Below, piece after piece: positions 33,504 to 42,787 of a stretch of DNA of 64,000 bases (position 1 is its first letter; every line of letters starts with the position of its first letter). Under the pieces are notes generated by a model that saw only the letters and a program-made list of their open reading frames with translations, was not told where the DNA came from and ran no database searches. Origin of the DNA: Paenibacillus yonginensis. Lineage in GTDB: Bacteria; Bacillota; Bacilli; Paenibacillales; Paenibacillaceae. The stretch is from positions 1,741,501 to 1,805,500 of the forward strand of contig NZ_CP014167.1 in NCBI RefSeq assembly GCF_001685395.1. Reading direction: 5' to 3'. A program made the translations under genes and the position numbers.

Positions 33504-34514
33504 CTATTCGTTAAGCGCCGTCTTCAAAGCCTCCAGATTCTGACGCATAAGACCGATATAGTCTAAACCGTCAGCTTGATCTTCGGCGGTCAAACCTTCA
33601 ATCGGATTCAGAACGGCCGATTTCGCTCCGATCTCCTTGGAGATCGTATCCGCCACACTGGAAGACACCAAAGTCTCAAAGAAAATCGTCTTCACATTAT
33701 GTTCTTTGGCGAAGTCTACGATTTCCGCCATTTTGGCAGCGGACGGCTCCTGTTCCGGAGACAATCCGGCGATCGGCACTTGAGTCAGGCCGTATTCCTT
33801 GGCGAGATAACCAAAGGCGGCATGCTGGGTGATGAAATCCTTCCGTTTGACGTCTTTCAGACCGTCTTTAAAGTCCTGATCGAGCTGCTGCAATTGAGCC
33901 ACATAAGCGTCTGCATTAGCTTTATAGGTATCGGCATGATCCGGATCTACCTGAGCCAATCCCTGCTCAATGTTCTGTACTTCCTGGATGGCAAGTGCCG
34001 GAGACAGCCAGACGTGCGGGTCCAGTCCGCCATGGTCATGGTCATGACCTTCCTCATGTCCTTCTTCTTCCTCTTCCTCTACAAAGCCGTCCATGATATC
34101 AAGACCTTTGCTGGCTTCAATCGTTGTCAAATGTCCGCCTGTCGCACTGGAAGTTACCTGATCCACCCAGCCTTCCAGACCTGCGCCGTTATAGATCAAT
34201 ACATCGGCATCCGTTATTTCCGCCAAGTCTTTGGCTGTCGGCTCCCAATCATGAGGTTCGACATCCGGCGGAACCAGACTCTCCACATCGGCGAGATCTC
34301 CGGCAACGTGGCGGGTAAATTCAAACATCGGATAGAAACTTGTCTTGATTTGAAGCTTCTCGGCTGAAGTGGAAGCCGACGTTTCCGGCTGACCGGATGC
34401 GGAAGGTGTACCTTCTTGGTTAGCAGACTGGTTACTGTTATTCGAGCTGCAACCTGCTGCCAGCAGCACCACGGACAGCGATAAAGCAGCAAGCACGTGT
34501 TTCGGTGATTTCAT
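33504..34514 (-). CDS. znuA: Zinc ABC transporter substrate-binding lipoprotein (ZnuA/AdcA type)
   Basis: 336 residues with a lipoprotein signal (LLAAGC, Cys22) and the cluster A-I metal-binding fold: EPHDWEPTAKD (His ligand), an acidic/His-rich loop EEEEEEGHEEGHDHDHGG that marks zinc binders, DPHVWLSP, and the ITQHAAFGYLAKEYGL segment. It captures zinc outside the membrane. Two Zur boxes lie upstream. It stands alone: no zinc-type permease or ATPase adjoins it, so it must use a transporter elsewhere or the neighbouring divergent one. Confidence 0.92.
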   Translation of the reverse strand: MKSPKHVLAALSLSVVLLAAGCSSNNSNQSANQEGTPSASGQPETSASTSAEKLQIKTSFYPMFEFTRHVAGDLADVESLVPPDVEPHDWEPTAKDLAEITDADVLIYNGAGLEGWVDQVTSSATGGHLTTIEASKGLDIMDGFVEEEEEEGHEEGHDHDHGGLDPHVWLSPALAIQEVQNIEQGLAQVDPDHADTYKANADAYVAQLQQLDQDFKDGLKDVKRKDFITQHAAFGYLAKEYGLTQVPIAGLSPEQEPSAAKMAEIVDFAKEHNVKTIFFETLVSSSVADTISKEIGAKSAVLNPIEGLTAEDQADGLDYIGLMRQNLEALKTALNE

Positions 34515-34614
34515 AAATCGATTACCCCTTTTTAATCTTTGATTTTACTGATTTTTGCCATAGGCTAGAAACCCTTGTCCTCCGGAGTCGGTTTCCAACT
34601 TTATGTACCCTGTA

Positions 34615-34632
34615 AGCGTAAATATTACGATT
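34615..34632. promoter_or_regulatory. Zur box 1 (znuA)
   Basis: AGCGTAAATATTACGATT is close to the Bacillus Zur consensus, whose core is TCGTAATNATTACGA. It lies about 100 bases before the znuA start. Confidence 0.7.
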
Positions 34633-34647
34633 AACCCTTCACATATT

Positions 34648-34664
34648 ATCGTAATATTTACGAT
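34648..34664. promoter_or_regulatory. Zur box 2 (znuA)
   Basis: ATCGTAATATTTACGAT is a near-perfect palindrome matching the Zur core, 15 bases upstream of box 1. Confidence 0.8.
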
Positions 34665-34735
34665 TTGTAAACCCTAGAGTTCGAAATTCAAAGAGTTTGC
34701 TTTCAAATAGTTTGAAAGATTTAATAAGAAACCCT

Positions 34736-35917
34736 TCAGCATTTGGGCAGCGGATCGGCCAGCCGGGTCCAGTCCCCTTTCAATTCCTCCGGCGTTAACA
34801 GCGTTTGATCAAGACTGTGAATGATCTCCTCCCGGTTCATATCCACGCCGATAAAGACCAGCTTGGTGACGCGGTCCCCGTATTGCGGGTCCCAGTCCGG
34901 AGAACGATCCTCTTCCCTGATCCCGTAAAGCTCCTTCTCCTCCTGGGTAAGAGCGGACATCCACAGTCCTGCGCTTGACAACTGTTTGGAGCTGCCCGCC
35001 TGGCTAAAGGAAACGGCCGTCCGGTTGCGTGTCGCCAGCCACAGCAAACCTTTGCAGCGCACGACCTCCTGCGGCCAGCGGGACACCCATTTCATGAAAC
35101 GCTCCGGATGAAACGGAATTTTCCGTTTATAGACAAAGGAATGAATGCCATATTCTTCGGTTTCCGGCGTATGCTCTTCCTTCATCAGCTCTCTGATCCA
35201 GCCAGCGGATTGACTGGCTTTCTCAAAATCAAACAAACCGGTATCCATGATCTCCTTAGGGTCGATTCGTCCATAAACCGTCTTAATGATCTTCGCCCCC
35301 GGCTGAATGCCGCGTAGCACCTGTTCCAGATGCTCTAGATCTGCTTCCTCCAGCAGATCGCATTTATTGATCACCAGCACATCGCAGAACTCCACCTGTT
35401 CAATCAGCAGATTTACAATCCGGCGGTCATCCTCTTCTCCGGCTTCCTGTCCCCGGTCCTGGAGGGTTTCGCGAGAGTTATAGTCTTTGAGGAATTCCGG
35501 CGCATTGACGACTGTCACCATCGTATCCAAACGTGTCAAGCCGGTGAGATCTATGCCGTTCTCCTCATCCACATAGCTGAAGGTCTGGGCAACCGGTACC
35601 GGTTCGCCGATCCCCGTTGATTCGATCAGGATGTAATCGTATTTCTCCTCAACGGCAAGCCGCTCTACCTCTTTGAGCAGATCCTCCCGCAAAGTGCAGC
35701 AAATGCAGCCGTTGGACATTTCAACCAGCTTTTCGTCAATACGCGATACCCCTCCGCCTTCGCGGACCAGATCGGCATCTATATTGATTTCACTCATGTC
35801 ATTCACAATGACTGCGACCTTCCAGCCCTCGCGGTTGTTCAGCACATGATTCAGTATAGTCGTTTTTCCCGATCCTAAATATCCGCTTAATACGGTAACC
35901 GGAATTTTTTTGGTCAT
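34736..35917 (-). CDS. zagA: Zinc-responsive GTPase metallochaperone (ZagA/YciC, COG0523)
   Basis: 393 residues: Walker A GYLGSGKT (~12-20), the metal motif GCICC (~70-74), an ESTGIGEP loop and NKCD for guanine, then the CobW C-terminal domain. COG0523 proteins deliver zinc to key enzymes when zinc is short; B. subtilis YciC (ZagA) is under Zur, as here, where a Zur box sits 22-40 bases before the start. It lies upstream of znuA on the same strand, but znuA has its own Zur boxes. Confidence 0.92.
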   Translation of the reverse strand: MTKKIPVTVLSGYLGSGKTTILNHVLNNREGWKVAVIVNDMSEINIDADLVREGGGVSRIDEKLVEMSNGCICCTLREDLLKEVERLAVEEKYDYILIESTGIGEPVPVAQTFSYVDEENGIDLTGLTRLDTMVTVVNAPEFLKDYNSRETLQDRGQEAGEEDDRRIVNLLIEQVEFCDVLVINKCDLLEEADLEHLEQVLRGIQPGAKIIKTVYGRIDPKEIMDTGLFDFEKASQSAGWIRELMKEEHTPETEEYGIHSFVYKRKIPFHPERFMKWVSRWPQEVVRCKGLLWLATRNRTAVSFSQAGSSKQLSSAGLWMSALTQEEKELYGIREEDRSPDWDPQYGDRVTKLVFIGVDMNREEIIHSLDQTLLTPEELKGDWTRLADPLPKC

Positions 35918-35938
35918 TCTCTTTAACCTCTTTTCTTA

Positions 35939-35957
35939 TTCGTAATAATTACGATTA
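35939..35957. promoter_or_regulatory. Zur box 3 (zagA)
   Basis: TTCGTAATAATTACGATTA matches the Zur consensus core at every symmetric position. Confidence 0.8.
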
Positions 35958-36048
35958 GTTTAGATTGTACTGGCCTTATCGTTCTGAGTCAATAAATAAT
36001 CTGAAAAAAGCACTTTACAAGTCCGTCTGCGTATATTAAATTATTAGC

Positions 36049-36078
36049 CAAATAAGTTTACTCAAGGAAACTTATTTG
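36049..36078. promoter_or_regulatory. Inverted repeat before the mnt operon, MntR-like operator
   Basis: CAAATAAGTTT (36049-36059) and AAACTTATTTG (36068-36078) form a perfect 11-bp inverted repeat about 100 bases before the transporter operon. Its core with TCAAGG resembles DtxR/MntR-type operators. The assignment rests on position and shape. Confidence 0.5.
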
Positions 36079-36180
36079 TTCTTGTTTAATATTTTGTCCC
36101 ACGGGTAACATTAGCTCCGCTGGACAGCTGCCGGCCCGCGGAAGATGTTGTCCAATCCAGATTGACAAAGGAGAATGAGC

Positions 36181-36918
36181 ATGTCCATCCCTGCTGTATC
36201 CGTAACAGACCTGTTTGTGTCCTATCACGGCAAACCGGCATTAGACAACATCTCTTTCACAATTAACCCCGGCACAAGGGTCGGCATTATCGGTCCCAAT
36301 GGGGCCGGCAAGTCTACGCTGCTGAAATCGATACTGGGGCTGATTCCCAAAGACCACGGCGAGGTACGCCTGCTGGGCCAACCCGTTAAAGAAGTCCGAA
36401 CCCGGGTTGCGTATGTCGCCCAGCGCAGTGAAATTGATTTTACCTTTCCGATCACGGTTCTGGATACCGTGCTGCTCGGTACTTACCCGGGGTTAAGCTG
36501 GCTGCGTCGTGCGCGCCGGTCTCATAAGGAATGGGCCTTCGAGTGCCTGACGAAGGTCGGCATGGCAGATTTCGCCCGAAGGCAGATCGGCGAGCTGTCC
36601 GGCGGACAGCAGCAGCGAGTTTTTCTAGCCCGGGCTCTAGCGCAGAAAGCGGAAATTTTCTGCCTCGATGAGCCGTTTGTCGGGATTGACGCCTCCAGTG
36701 AAGAAGCGATCATTGAGCTGCTGCAGGAACAGCAGCAAAGCGGCAAAACCATTCTGATCGTTCATCATGACCTCAGCAAGACAGAGGAATATTTTGATGA
36801 GCTGGTGCTGCTGAACGCCGGTTTGATTGCGGCCGGTCCCGTTCAGGAGGTATTCCAGCCCGAAATGATGATGAAGGCTTATGCGGCTCAGCTTTCTTTT
36901 TTCAAACGAAAGGAGTGA
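36181..36918 (+). CDS. mntB: Manganese-type ABC transporter, ATP-binding protein
   Basis: About 245 residues with all ABC parts: Walker A GPNGAGKST, Q-loop AQRSEIDF, signature LSGGQQQR, Walker B FCLDEPF and H-loop VHHD. It belongs to the metal (cluster 9) ABC group. The ATG at 36181 is preferred to 36175 because AAAGGAG sits seven bases before it. It is the first gene of an operon with a permease 7 bases later and a PsaA-type binding protein, so manganese (perhaps iron) is the likely substrate. The name is by analogy with mntABC. Confidence 0.85.
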   Translation: MSIPAVSVTDLFVSYHGKPALDNISFTINPGTRVGIIGPNGAGKSTLLKSILGLIPKDHGEVRLLGQPVKEVRTRVAYVAQRSEIDFTFPITVLDTVLLGTYPGLSWLRRARRSHKEWAFECLTKVGMADFARRQIGELSGGQQQRVFLARALAQKAEIFCLDEPFVGIDASSEEAIIELLQEQQQSGKTILIVHHDLSKTEEYFDELVLLNAGLIAAGPVQEVFQPEMMMKAYAAQLSFFKRKE

Positions 36919-36925
36919 ATTTGTA

Positions 36926-37786
36926 ATGAAGTTCATTTATGCGCTGCTGGAGTACCCTTTCCTGCAAAACGCGCTCATCACTTCTGTGATGGTGGGTATC
37001 ATTTGCGGCGTCATCGGCTGTTTTATCATTCTAAGAGGCATGGCGCTTATGGGAGATGCGATCTCGCATGCGGTGCTTCCGGGCGTGGCCTTGTCCTACA
37101 TGCTGGGGATCAACTTTTTGATCGGTGCTGTTGTAACCGGGGTGCTGACCGCGCTGGGGATCGGGTATGTCAGCCAGAGCAGCAGGATTAAAAATGATTC
37201 CGCTATCGGCATCGTCTTCACCGCTTTTTTTGCGCTTGGGATTATTCTGATTACTTACGCCCAAAGCTCCAGCGATCTCTATCATATCCTATTTGGCAAC
37301 GTCCTGGCTGTCCGGGCTGCCGATATGCAGATCACCTTCATCATTGGCCTGCTTATTCTGCTGCTTGTTTATTTGTTCTACAAAGAGCTGCTGGTCAGCT
37401 CCTTCGATCCGACCATGGCCAAAGCTTATGGACTGCCCAACCGCCTGATCCATTATTTTCTCATGACGCTGCTTACGCTTGTAACGGTCGTTTCGCTGCA
37501 GACTGTCGGCATCATTCTGGTTGTTGCCATGCTGATTACCCCGGCTTCAACGGCTTATCTCCTGACCAACAGGCTGTCGGTCATGATTCTGTTATCCTCT
37601 GGGCTTGGGGCCGTGGCCGCAGCAGCCGGCCTGTTCTTCAGTTACCACTACAACTTGGCTTCAGGAGCAGCGATTGTGCTGGCTTCGGCTGTCATGTTTA
37701 CGCTGGCTTTGGCCTTCTCCCCCAAACAAGGCATACTGTGGCGGCTGCTCTTAAGCCGCAAGCGCAAAGCCAATCTGCCCGCCTGA
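36926..37786 (+). CDS. mntC: Manganese-type ABC transporter, permease
   Basis: About 286 residues with eight or nine membrane segments of the ABC-3 family (GMALMGDAISHAVLPGVALSYMLG, later LMTLLTLVTVVSLQTVGIILVVAMLITPAST). The ATG at 36926 follows AAAGGAGTG. It forms the membrane channel with the preceding ATPase, and the binding protein gene follows 47 bases downstream. Confidence 0.88.
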   Translation: MKFIYALLEYPFLQNALITSVMVGIICGVIGCFIILRGMALMGDAISHAVLPGVALSYMLGINFLIGAVVTGVLTALGIGYVSQSSRIKNDSAIGIVFTAFFALGIILITYAQSSSDLYHILFGNVLAVRAADMQITFIIGLLILLLVYLFYKELLVSSFDPTMAKAYGLPNRLIHYFLMTLLTLVTVVSLQTVGIILVVAMLITPASTAYLLTNRLSVMILLSSGLGAVAAAAGLFFSYHYNLASGAAIVLASAVMFTLALAFSPKQGILWRLLLSRKRKANLPA

Positions 37787-37833
37787 CCGCTCATGATCCA
37801 TCTAATCTATTTGAATAAATGGAGGGAATGCCG

Positions 37834-38850
37834 ATGCTGGTAAAACATAAAATGAATCCGGAAATCAGGAGATCAACCAGACTCTATGCAGCCCTTTGTT
37901 TGGCTACGCTTGTCTGTTTGCTAATGACGGGATGCTCCCCGCAATCCAGCGGTCAAAGCAGCGAACCAAACGCTAAGTCCCAAAAAGACAAACCTGTTGT
38001 ATTGACGACCAACTCTATTTTATATGATATCGTGCACCAAGTCGGCGGTGACCATATCCAGCTCTATTCGATCGTGCCAGTTGGCACCGATCCCCATGAA
38101 TACGACCCGCTGCCGGCAGACATCCAGCATGCAAGCGATGCGGCGCTTATTTTCTACAACGGCTTAAATCTCGAGACCGGCAACGGCTGGTTCAGCAAAA
38201 TGCTGGAGACCGCCGGCAAATCTTTAGAGGATGACAGCGTAGTCGCTTTAAGCGAAGGCGTTAAACCTTTCTACTTAACCTCGGCTGGCAAAGAATCCGA
38301 ACAGGACCCCCATGCCTGGCTTGATCTGGCCAACGGGATCCAATATACCCAAAATGCCCGGGATGCGTTAATCCACATGGACCCGGACAATAAATCGGGA
38401 TATGAATCGAAAGCCAATAATTATATAGCTGAACTCGCGCAGCTTCACGAAGAAGCGATCAACCGGTTTGCCGACATTCCGCAGGAAAGGCGAGTTCTGG
38501 TCACCAGTGAAGGAGCTTTTAAATACTTCTCCGCGGCTTACGGACTCGAGGCTCAGTATATCTGGGAGATCAACACCGAGAACCAGGGAACTCCGGATCA
38601 AATGCAGCGGATTGTAGACATCATTAAAGACAAGAAGGTTCCGGTCTTATTTGTTGAAACAAGCGTGAATCCTCGCAGTATGGAAAGTTTGTCCGAAGCT
38701 ACCGGAGTCCCGGTCAAAGCCAAGCTGTTCACGGATTCTACGGGCAAACCGGGCGAAGACGGCGACAGCTATCTGAAAATGATGCAGTGGAATTTGGATC
38801 AGATTTACAGCGGGTTGGCTCCTTCCATATCCCGCTTGAGGATCGAGTGA
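37834..38850 (+). CDS. mntA: Manganese-binding ABC transporter lipoprotein (PsaA/MntC family)
   Basis: About 338 residues with a lipoprotein signal (LLMTGC). Motifs follow PsaA/MtsA closely: [15 protein letters not shown] (first His), [26 protein letters not shown] (second His), [15 protein letters not shown] (Glu), [13 protein letters not shown], and [15 protein letters not shown] (Asp). There is no His-rich zinc loop, in contrast to the znuA product nearby. The ATG at 37834 is chosen because GGAGGG lies seven bases before it; earlier ATGs overlap that site. It ends before a strong terminator. Confidence 0.88.
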   Translation: MLVKHKMNPEIRRSTRLYAALCLATLVCLLMTGCSPQSSGQSSEPNAKSQKDKPVVLTTNSILYDIVHQVGGDHIQLYSIVPVGTDPHEYDPLPADIQHASDAALIFYNGLNLETGNGWFSKMLETAGKSLEDDSVVALSEGVKPFYLTSAGKESEQDPHAWLDLANGIQYTQNARDALIHMDPDNKSGYESKANNYIAELAQLHEEAINRFADIPQERRVLVTSEGAFKYFSAAYGLEAQYIWEINTENQGTPDQMQRIVDIIKDKKVPVLFVETSVNPRSMESLSEATGVPVKAKLFTDSTGKPGEDGDSYLKMMQWNLDQIYSGLAPSISRLRIE

Positions 38851-38885
38851 CGGAAGGAAAGATTAAACCCTATTTTAGAGAAAAG

Positions 38886-38910
38886 ACGCTCCTGAGGGAG
38901 CGTTTTTCTC
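38886..38910 (+). terminator. Rho-independent terminator of the mnt operon
   Basis: ACGCTCC/GGAGCGT with a short loop and TTTTT directly after. Confidence 0.85.
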
Positions 38911-38982
38911 GCAGCGCATAATATTCCCCCCTTTGATCCAACTTAAGTAAAAATACCAAACCAAGAAACGGATGAATCGATC

Positions 38983-40461
38983 ATGACCACGCCCATGCTC
39001 TCGGATCTTGATCAGTTTCTGCACAACTGCAGCCGCTCCAGCGATTTCTTAACCGTCCCATTATCCTTCCTTCCTTCCGGCTTTAAATTTCTGTATTACA
39101 AAACGCTGATCGACGGGGATAAACTGACCAAACTTCTGGAGGGTCTTCAGGAAGCCGCTCGGGACCAAGCCATTGAAACGCTGAAGCAGTTAGTGAATAG
39201 TCTCCCCAGCGACGAGATTGAACTCACAAAGGATAGCGCCCGAATTCAAGAGGCTCTACTGAAAGGTTATTTGCTTATCCGCCAGGAGAAGGAGCCCCAC
39301 TACGCTCTTGTGCCGATCCCCACCAAAAAAGGCATGCGCACCAATAACGAAACGGATATCGAATTCAGCGTAATCGGTCCCAAGGTGGGGTTCGTAGAAG
39401 ATCTGGAGACCAACCTCCACCTGATCCGTGCCCAGCTATGCACGCCTGATCTGATTGTGAAAGAACTTACCATCGGCAGTGTTTCGAAATCCAAGGTAGT
39501 GATGATGTATATGGAGGGCGTAGCCAATTCCGAGAATGTGGCGAAGATGTCGAAACGGCTCTCATCCATTGATTTTGACATCGTGTTTGACACCTCCCAG
39601 CTGGACCAGCTCATTTCGGATAATTCCTTTACCCCGTTCCCGCTGTTTACGACGACTGAACGAAGAGACCGGGTGGTATACGCCCTTTCCCAGGGACAGG
39701 TAGCGGTGATCAGCGAGGGGTCGCCCTATTTCATCACAGGCCCTTCATCATTGTTTGATTTTTTCATTTCTCCAGAGGATTATTATATGCCCTGGCTGCT
39801 AGGCTCTTTTTTTCGGGTAATTCGTATTTTCGGCGTGATTTTCTCACTGTTTGCCACTGCCCTCTATGTGGCTTTCACGACCTATCATTATGAGGTTATC
39901 CCGAAGGAACTGTTAAACCGGATTATCTATTCAAGACAAAGCGTCCCCTTTCCGCCAGTGATCGAGGTCCTTTTCCTTGAAGCCACTGTTGAATTTTTGC
40001 GTGAGGCAGGAGCACGGCTCCCCAGCCGAATCGGCCAGACGCTTGGCATTGTCGGCGGGGTTGTTCTGGGGCAGGCTGCCGTAGAGGCCGCCTTTACCAG
40101 CAATATTTTAATTATCATCGTATCTCTGTCAGCTTTGACTTCTTTTGTGACGCCTATTTACAAAATGTCTAATGCCATCCGCTTTCTGCGGTTTCCGATC
40201 ATTATCCTGGCCTCGCTGTGGGGGAGTCTGGGGATTGTTATCTGCCTGATATTCCTGCTGATTCATTTGTCCAGGCTTCGTTCTCTGGGCTACCCGTATA
40301 CGGTTCCGCTCTTTCCGCTTCGCGTCAAGGATTTGAGGGATAGCTTCATCCGATCCTCTTACGCCCAAATTAATAAGCGGCAAAGCTATTTGAAGCCCGT
40401 TTCCAGTCAGCGTTATCAAGTCCCTAGACGAAAGCCAACGACCGACTTCGATGAGGAGTGA
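38983..40461 (+). CDS. Spore germinant receptor subunit A (GerA family)
   Basis: 492 residues: a soluble N-terminal half (to ~245) and a membrane half with four to five segments, with the family signature SRQSVPFPPVIEVLFLEATVEFLREAGARLP and LGIVGGVVLGQAAVEA. GerA-type subunits sit in the spore inner membrane and form channels that open on binding a germinant. The gene overlaps the next start region and is followed by C and B subunits, so the operon order is A-C-B. The germinant cannot be predicted. Confidence 0.93.
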   Translation: MTTPMLSDLDQFLHNCSRSSDFLTVPLSFLPSGFKFLYYKTLIDGDKLTKLLEGLQEAARDQAIETLKQLVNSLPSDEIELTKDSARIQEALLKGYLLIRQEKEPHYALVPIPTKKGMRTNNETDIEFSVIGPKVGFVEDLETNLHLIRAQLCTPDLIVKELTIGSVSKSKVVMMYMEGVANSENVAKMSKRLSSIDFDIVFDTSQLDQLISDNSFTPFPLFTTTERRDRVVYALSQGQVAVISEGSPYFITGPSSLFDFFISPEDYYMPWLLGSFFRVIRIFGVIFSLFATALYVAFTTYHYEVIPKELLNRIIYSRQSVPFPPVIEVLFLEATVEFLREAGARLPSRIGQTLGIVGGVVLGQAAVEAAFTSNILIIIVSLSALTSFVTPIYKMSNAIRFLRFPIIILASLWGSLGIVICLIFLLIHLSRLRSLGYPYTVPLFPLRVKDLRDSFIRSSYAQINKRQSYLKPVSSQRYQVPRRKPTTDFDEE

Positions 40462-40466
40462 TTAAC

Positions 40467-41582
40467 TTGTTTGGACGATTTGGCCTTCAGCGGATAGGGG
40501 TCAGCGCCCTGTTCCTGCTGCTGCTGGCTCCGCTCTGCTCTTGCGGAACGCCAACCGTCATCAATCGCATCAAGCTGATTCAAGCTGCTGGTTATGATTT
40601 GAAAGGGCAAGAAGAAGAGATTCGCGTTAGTGCCTTGGTCGGGGATTACAAGGAGAAAGAGAAAACCAACGTCCAGTTAATGGAGGAAAGATCAAGCAAC
40701 AGCTTCGATATGATTCCGGTGCTCAGCGAAGAATCCAATGATCCTATTCAATACGGGCAAATGCGTATGATGGTCTTCGGTCAAGATTATGCCAAGAGAG
40801 GAATTGGGCCTGTTCTGAATATTTTGGCAAGAGACGTTAAAATATCCAGCCGTTTGAAGCTGGCCGTATCCAGTTCCACTGCGACTGAATTGTTTAAAGC
40901 CTGCGAGAATACCCAGGAACCGCTTTATCTGATGCGAATGATCGAACAGAACAGCAAATACGCCAATCTCCCGATCCAGAATCTTCATAAAACCCTTTAC
41001 AATTATTATGACGAGGGGCGGGATCTCTTTCTCCCCTCTTTCAAGGTGGATGCAGAGCAGCAGCCCCGGATCGACGGCCTGGCTCTGTTCGATGGAGACA
41101 GATGGATCGGCAAAGTTGGGAACGATCAGGCGTTATGGCTGAAAATATTAATCGAAGACGCCAAAAACGGCTCATTCGTTATCCCTATTCCCCATTCAAG
41201 TGCCCGGGTTGACAAAGTAGCCTTGATTCGGTTTGCCTCTTCAAGAACTACTTTTAAAGCTTCATCTATAAGTAAGCCTTTGGGCTTGAATGTCCACATC
41301 GAAGGACAAGTCATCGTGAAGAACATTCCGGGCGATCTTAAACTAGTCAATAAAGTGGAGGTCGAGAAGCTTGAGGACGAGATGGAGCAGTATGTCGCAG
41401 CCCGGATAGACCGCTTTATCCGATATTGCTGCTCGAAGCATATCGATCCGGCCGGAATCGGCGATTTTTTCAGAAGCACAGACAGAAAGTGGAATCCGCA
41501 AGCATTCTATGCCGTTTATCCATCTCTAACTCCCAAGGTGACCGTTCACTTGAAGATTATTCAATGCGGAAGGCAGGACTAA
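40467..41582 (+). CDS. Spore germinant receptor subunit C (Ger(x)C lipoprotein)
   Basis: About 371 residues with a lipoprotein-type signal (LLLLAPLCSCG) and the Ger(x)C domains: an N-terminal part with YGQMRMMVFGQDYAKRG and a C-terminal part with DGLALFDGDRWIG and a long amphipathic helix. A TTG at 40467 is preferred because GAGGAG lies eight bases upstream; the GTG at 40458 overlaps that site and the stop of the A subunit. The B subunit starts 26 bases after its stop. Confidence 0.88.
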   Translation: MFGRFGLQRIGVSALFLLLLAPLCSCGTPTVINRIKLIQAAGYDLKGQEEEIRVSALVGDYKEKEKTNVQLMEERSSNSFDMIPVLSEESNDPIQYGQMRMMVFGQDYAKRGIGPVLNILARDVKISSRLKLAVSSSTATELFKACENTQEPLYLMRMIEQNSKYANLPIQNLHKTLYNYYDEGRDLFLPSFKVDAEQQPRIDGLALFDGDRWIGKVGNDQALWLKILIEDAKNGSFVIPIPHSSARVDKVALIRFASSRTTFKASSISKPLGLNVHIEGQVIVKNIPGDLKLVNKVEVEKLEDEMEQYVAARIDRFIRYCCSKHIDPAGIGDFFRSTDRKWNPQAFYAVYPSLTPKVTVHLKIIQCGRQD

Positions 41583-41608
41583 GCCGCCAAAGAGAGGAGG
41601 TCGCATTT

Positions 41609-42742
41609 ATGAATCGTCCGGTTAGCGATAAGTTTACTGTTTCGCCTATTCATATGTTTTTCTTGATCTATGTGAGCCTTGTCGGGATCGGGATGATGAG
41701 CTTTCAGCATGACCTCGTTTCTATTGCGGGGGCCGACGCCTGGATAGCCACGTTGCTGTCCCTCCTTGTTGTATTCATTCTGATCTGGATGATGTTCCGG
41801 ATTTTAGAGATGCAGCCCCCTGGACAAGAACATCTCGCGGCTATTAACCGGCGTTATTTTGGCAACGTTCTGGGCAGGACGCTGAATATTATCTTTGTCC
41901 TGTATTTCGTCATAGGGGCTTTTTACGCGTTACGGTTTTACCTGGAGGTGATTCAGGTATGGATTTTTCCCCTTATGAACTTATGGCCGATCAGTCTTTT
42001 AATTTTAGCTTTGGCCTATTACCTGGTAACGGGAGGTTTCCAGACTGTGGCGGCCCTATGTTTTTGGGGGACCCTCTTTATGCTGATCTTTGTTGTCACT
42101 CAAGTGGTCATGGTTTTTCCTTATTTGCACGGGCGGAATTTGCTTCCCGTCTACGTTCACCGCACCAGTGAAATAATACAAGCTTCGAGGACAATGTGCC
42201 AACAATTTCTCGGCTGTGAAATGCTGTTGGTGTTCTATCCTTATATCCAATCCAGGGAAAAATCCCGCAAATGGGCGTACTGGGCGGTGGCCCACTCCGG
42301 ATTTATCTACCTGCTGGTCCTGTTTATCAGTCTCACTTACTTCACGCCCAATCAGATGGACAAACTTTTATGGCCTACCCTCAGTATTATTTCCATGATA
42401 GAGCTTCCTTTGATGCAGCGGACGGAATACATGGTTCTAACCTTTTGGCTGGTCAAATTGCTGGCCAACATCGGTCTGACGATCTGGGCCTCCTGTCAGC
42501 TTCTTAAAAAGGACATGAACATTAAACCGCGTATTGGACTTGGATGGATCATGGGGGTTTTTATGGTTTTAATGTTTTTTGTGACCAAACCCAGTCAATT
42601 GAAAGGGCTGTCCGTTCTATACAACCAAACAGGCGAATATCTAGTGCTTCTATTTATTCCTTTTTTGTTTGTTCTTTCACAGCTGTTAAGAATCTGGAGA
42701 CGAGGGAATAAAAACTCTACAGCCGACGATACTCCCACGTGA
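41609..42742 (+). CDS. Spore germinant receptor subunit B (GerB/endospore germination permease)
   Basis: 377 residues with about ten membrane helices of the amino-acid-permease-like spore germination family (VSPIHMFFLIYVSLVGIGMMSFQ at the start, FLGCEMLLVFYPYI in the middle). It binds the germinant in the spore inner membrane together with the A and C subunits. The ATG at 41609 follows a clear GAGGAGGT; the frame upstream overlaps the C subunit and is not used. Confidence 0.92.
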   Translation: MNRPVSDKFTVSPIHMFFLIYVSLVGIGMMSFQHDLVSIAGADAWIATLLSLLVVFILIWMMFRILEMQPPGQEHLAAINRRYFGNVLGRTLNIIFVLYFVIGAFYALRFYLEVIQVWIFPLMNLWPISLLILALAYYLVTGGFQTVAALCFWGTLFMLIFVVTQVVMVFPYLHGRNLLPVYVHRTSEIIQASRTMCQQFLGCEMLLVFYPYIQSREKSRKWAYWAVAHSGFIYLLVLFISLTYFTPNQMDKLLWPTLSIISMIELPLMQRTEYMVLTFWLVKLLANIGLTIWASCQLLKKDMNIKPRIGLGWIMGVFMVLMFFVTKPSQLKGLSVLYNQTGEYLVLLFIPFLFVLSQLLRIWRRGNKNSTADDTPT

Positions 42743-42787
42743 ACCATCCAGCGTCCGGCCAACACGCCATGTATTCCCGTTTAGCAA

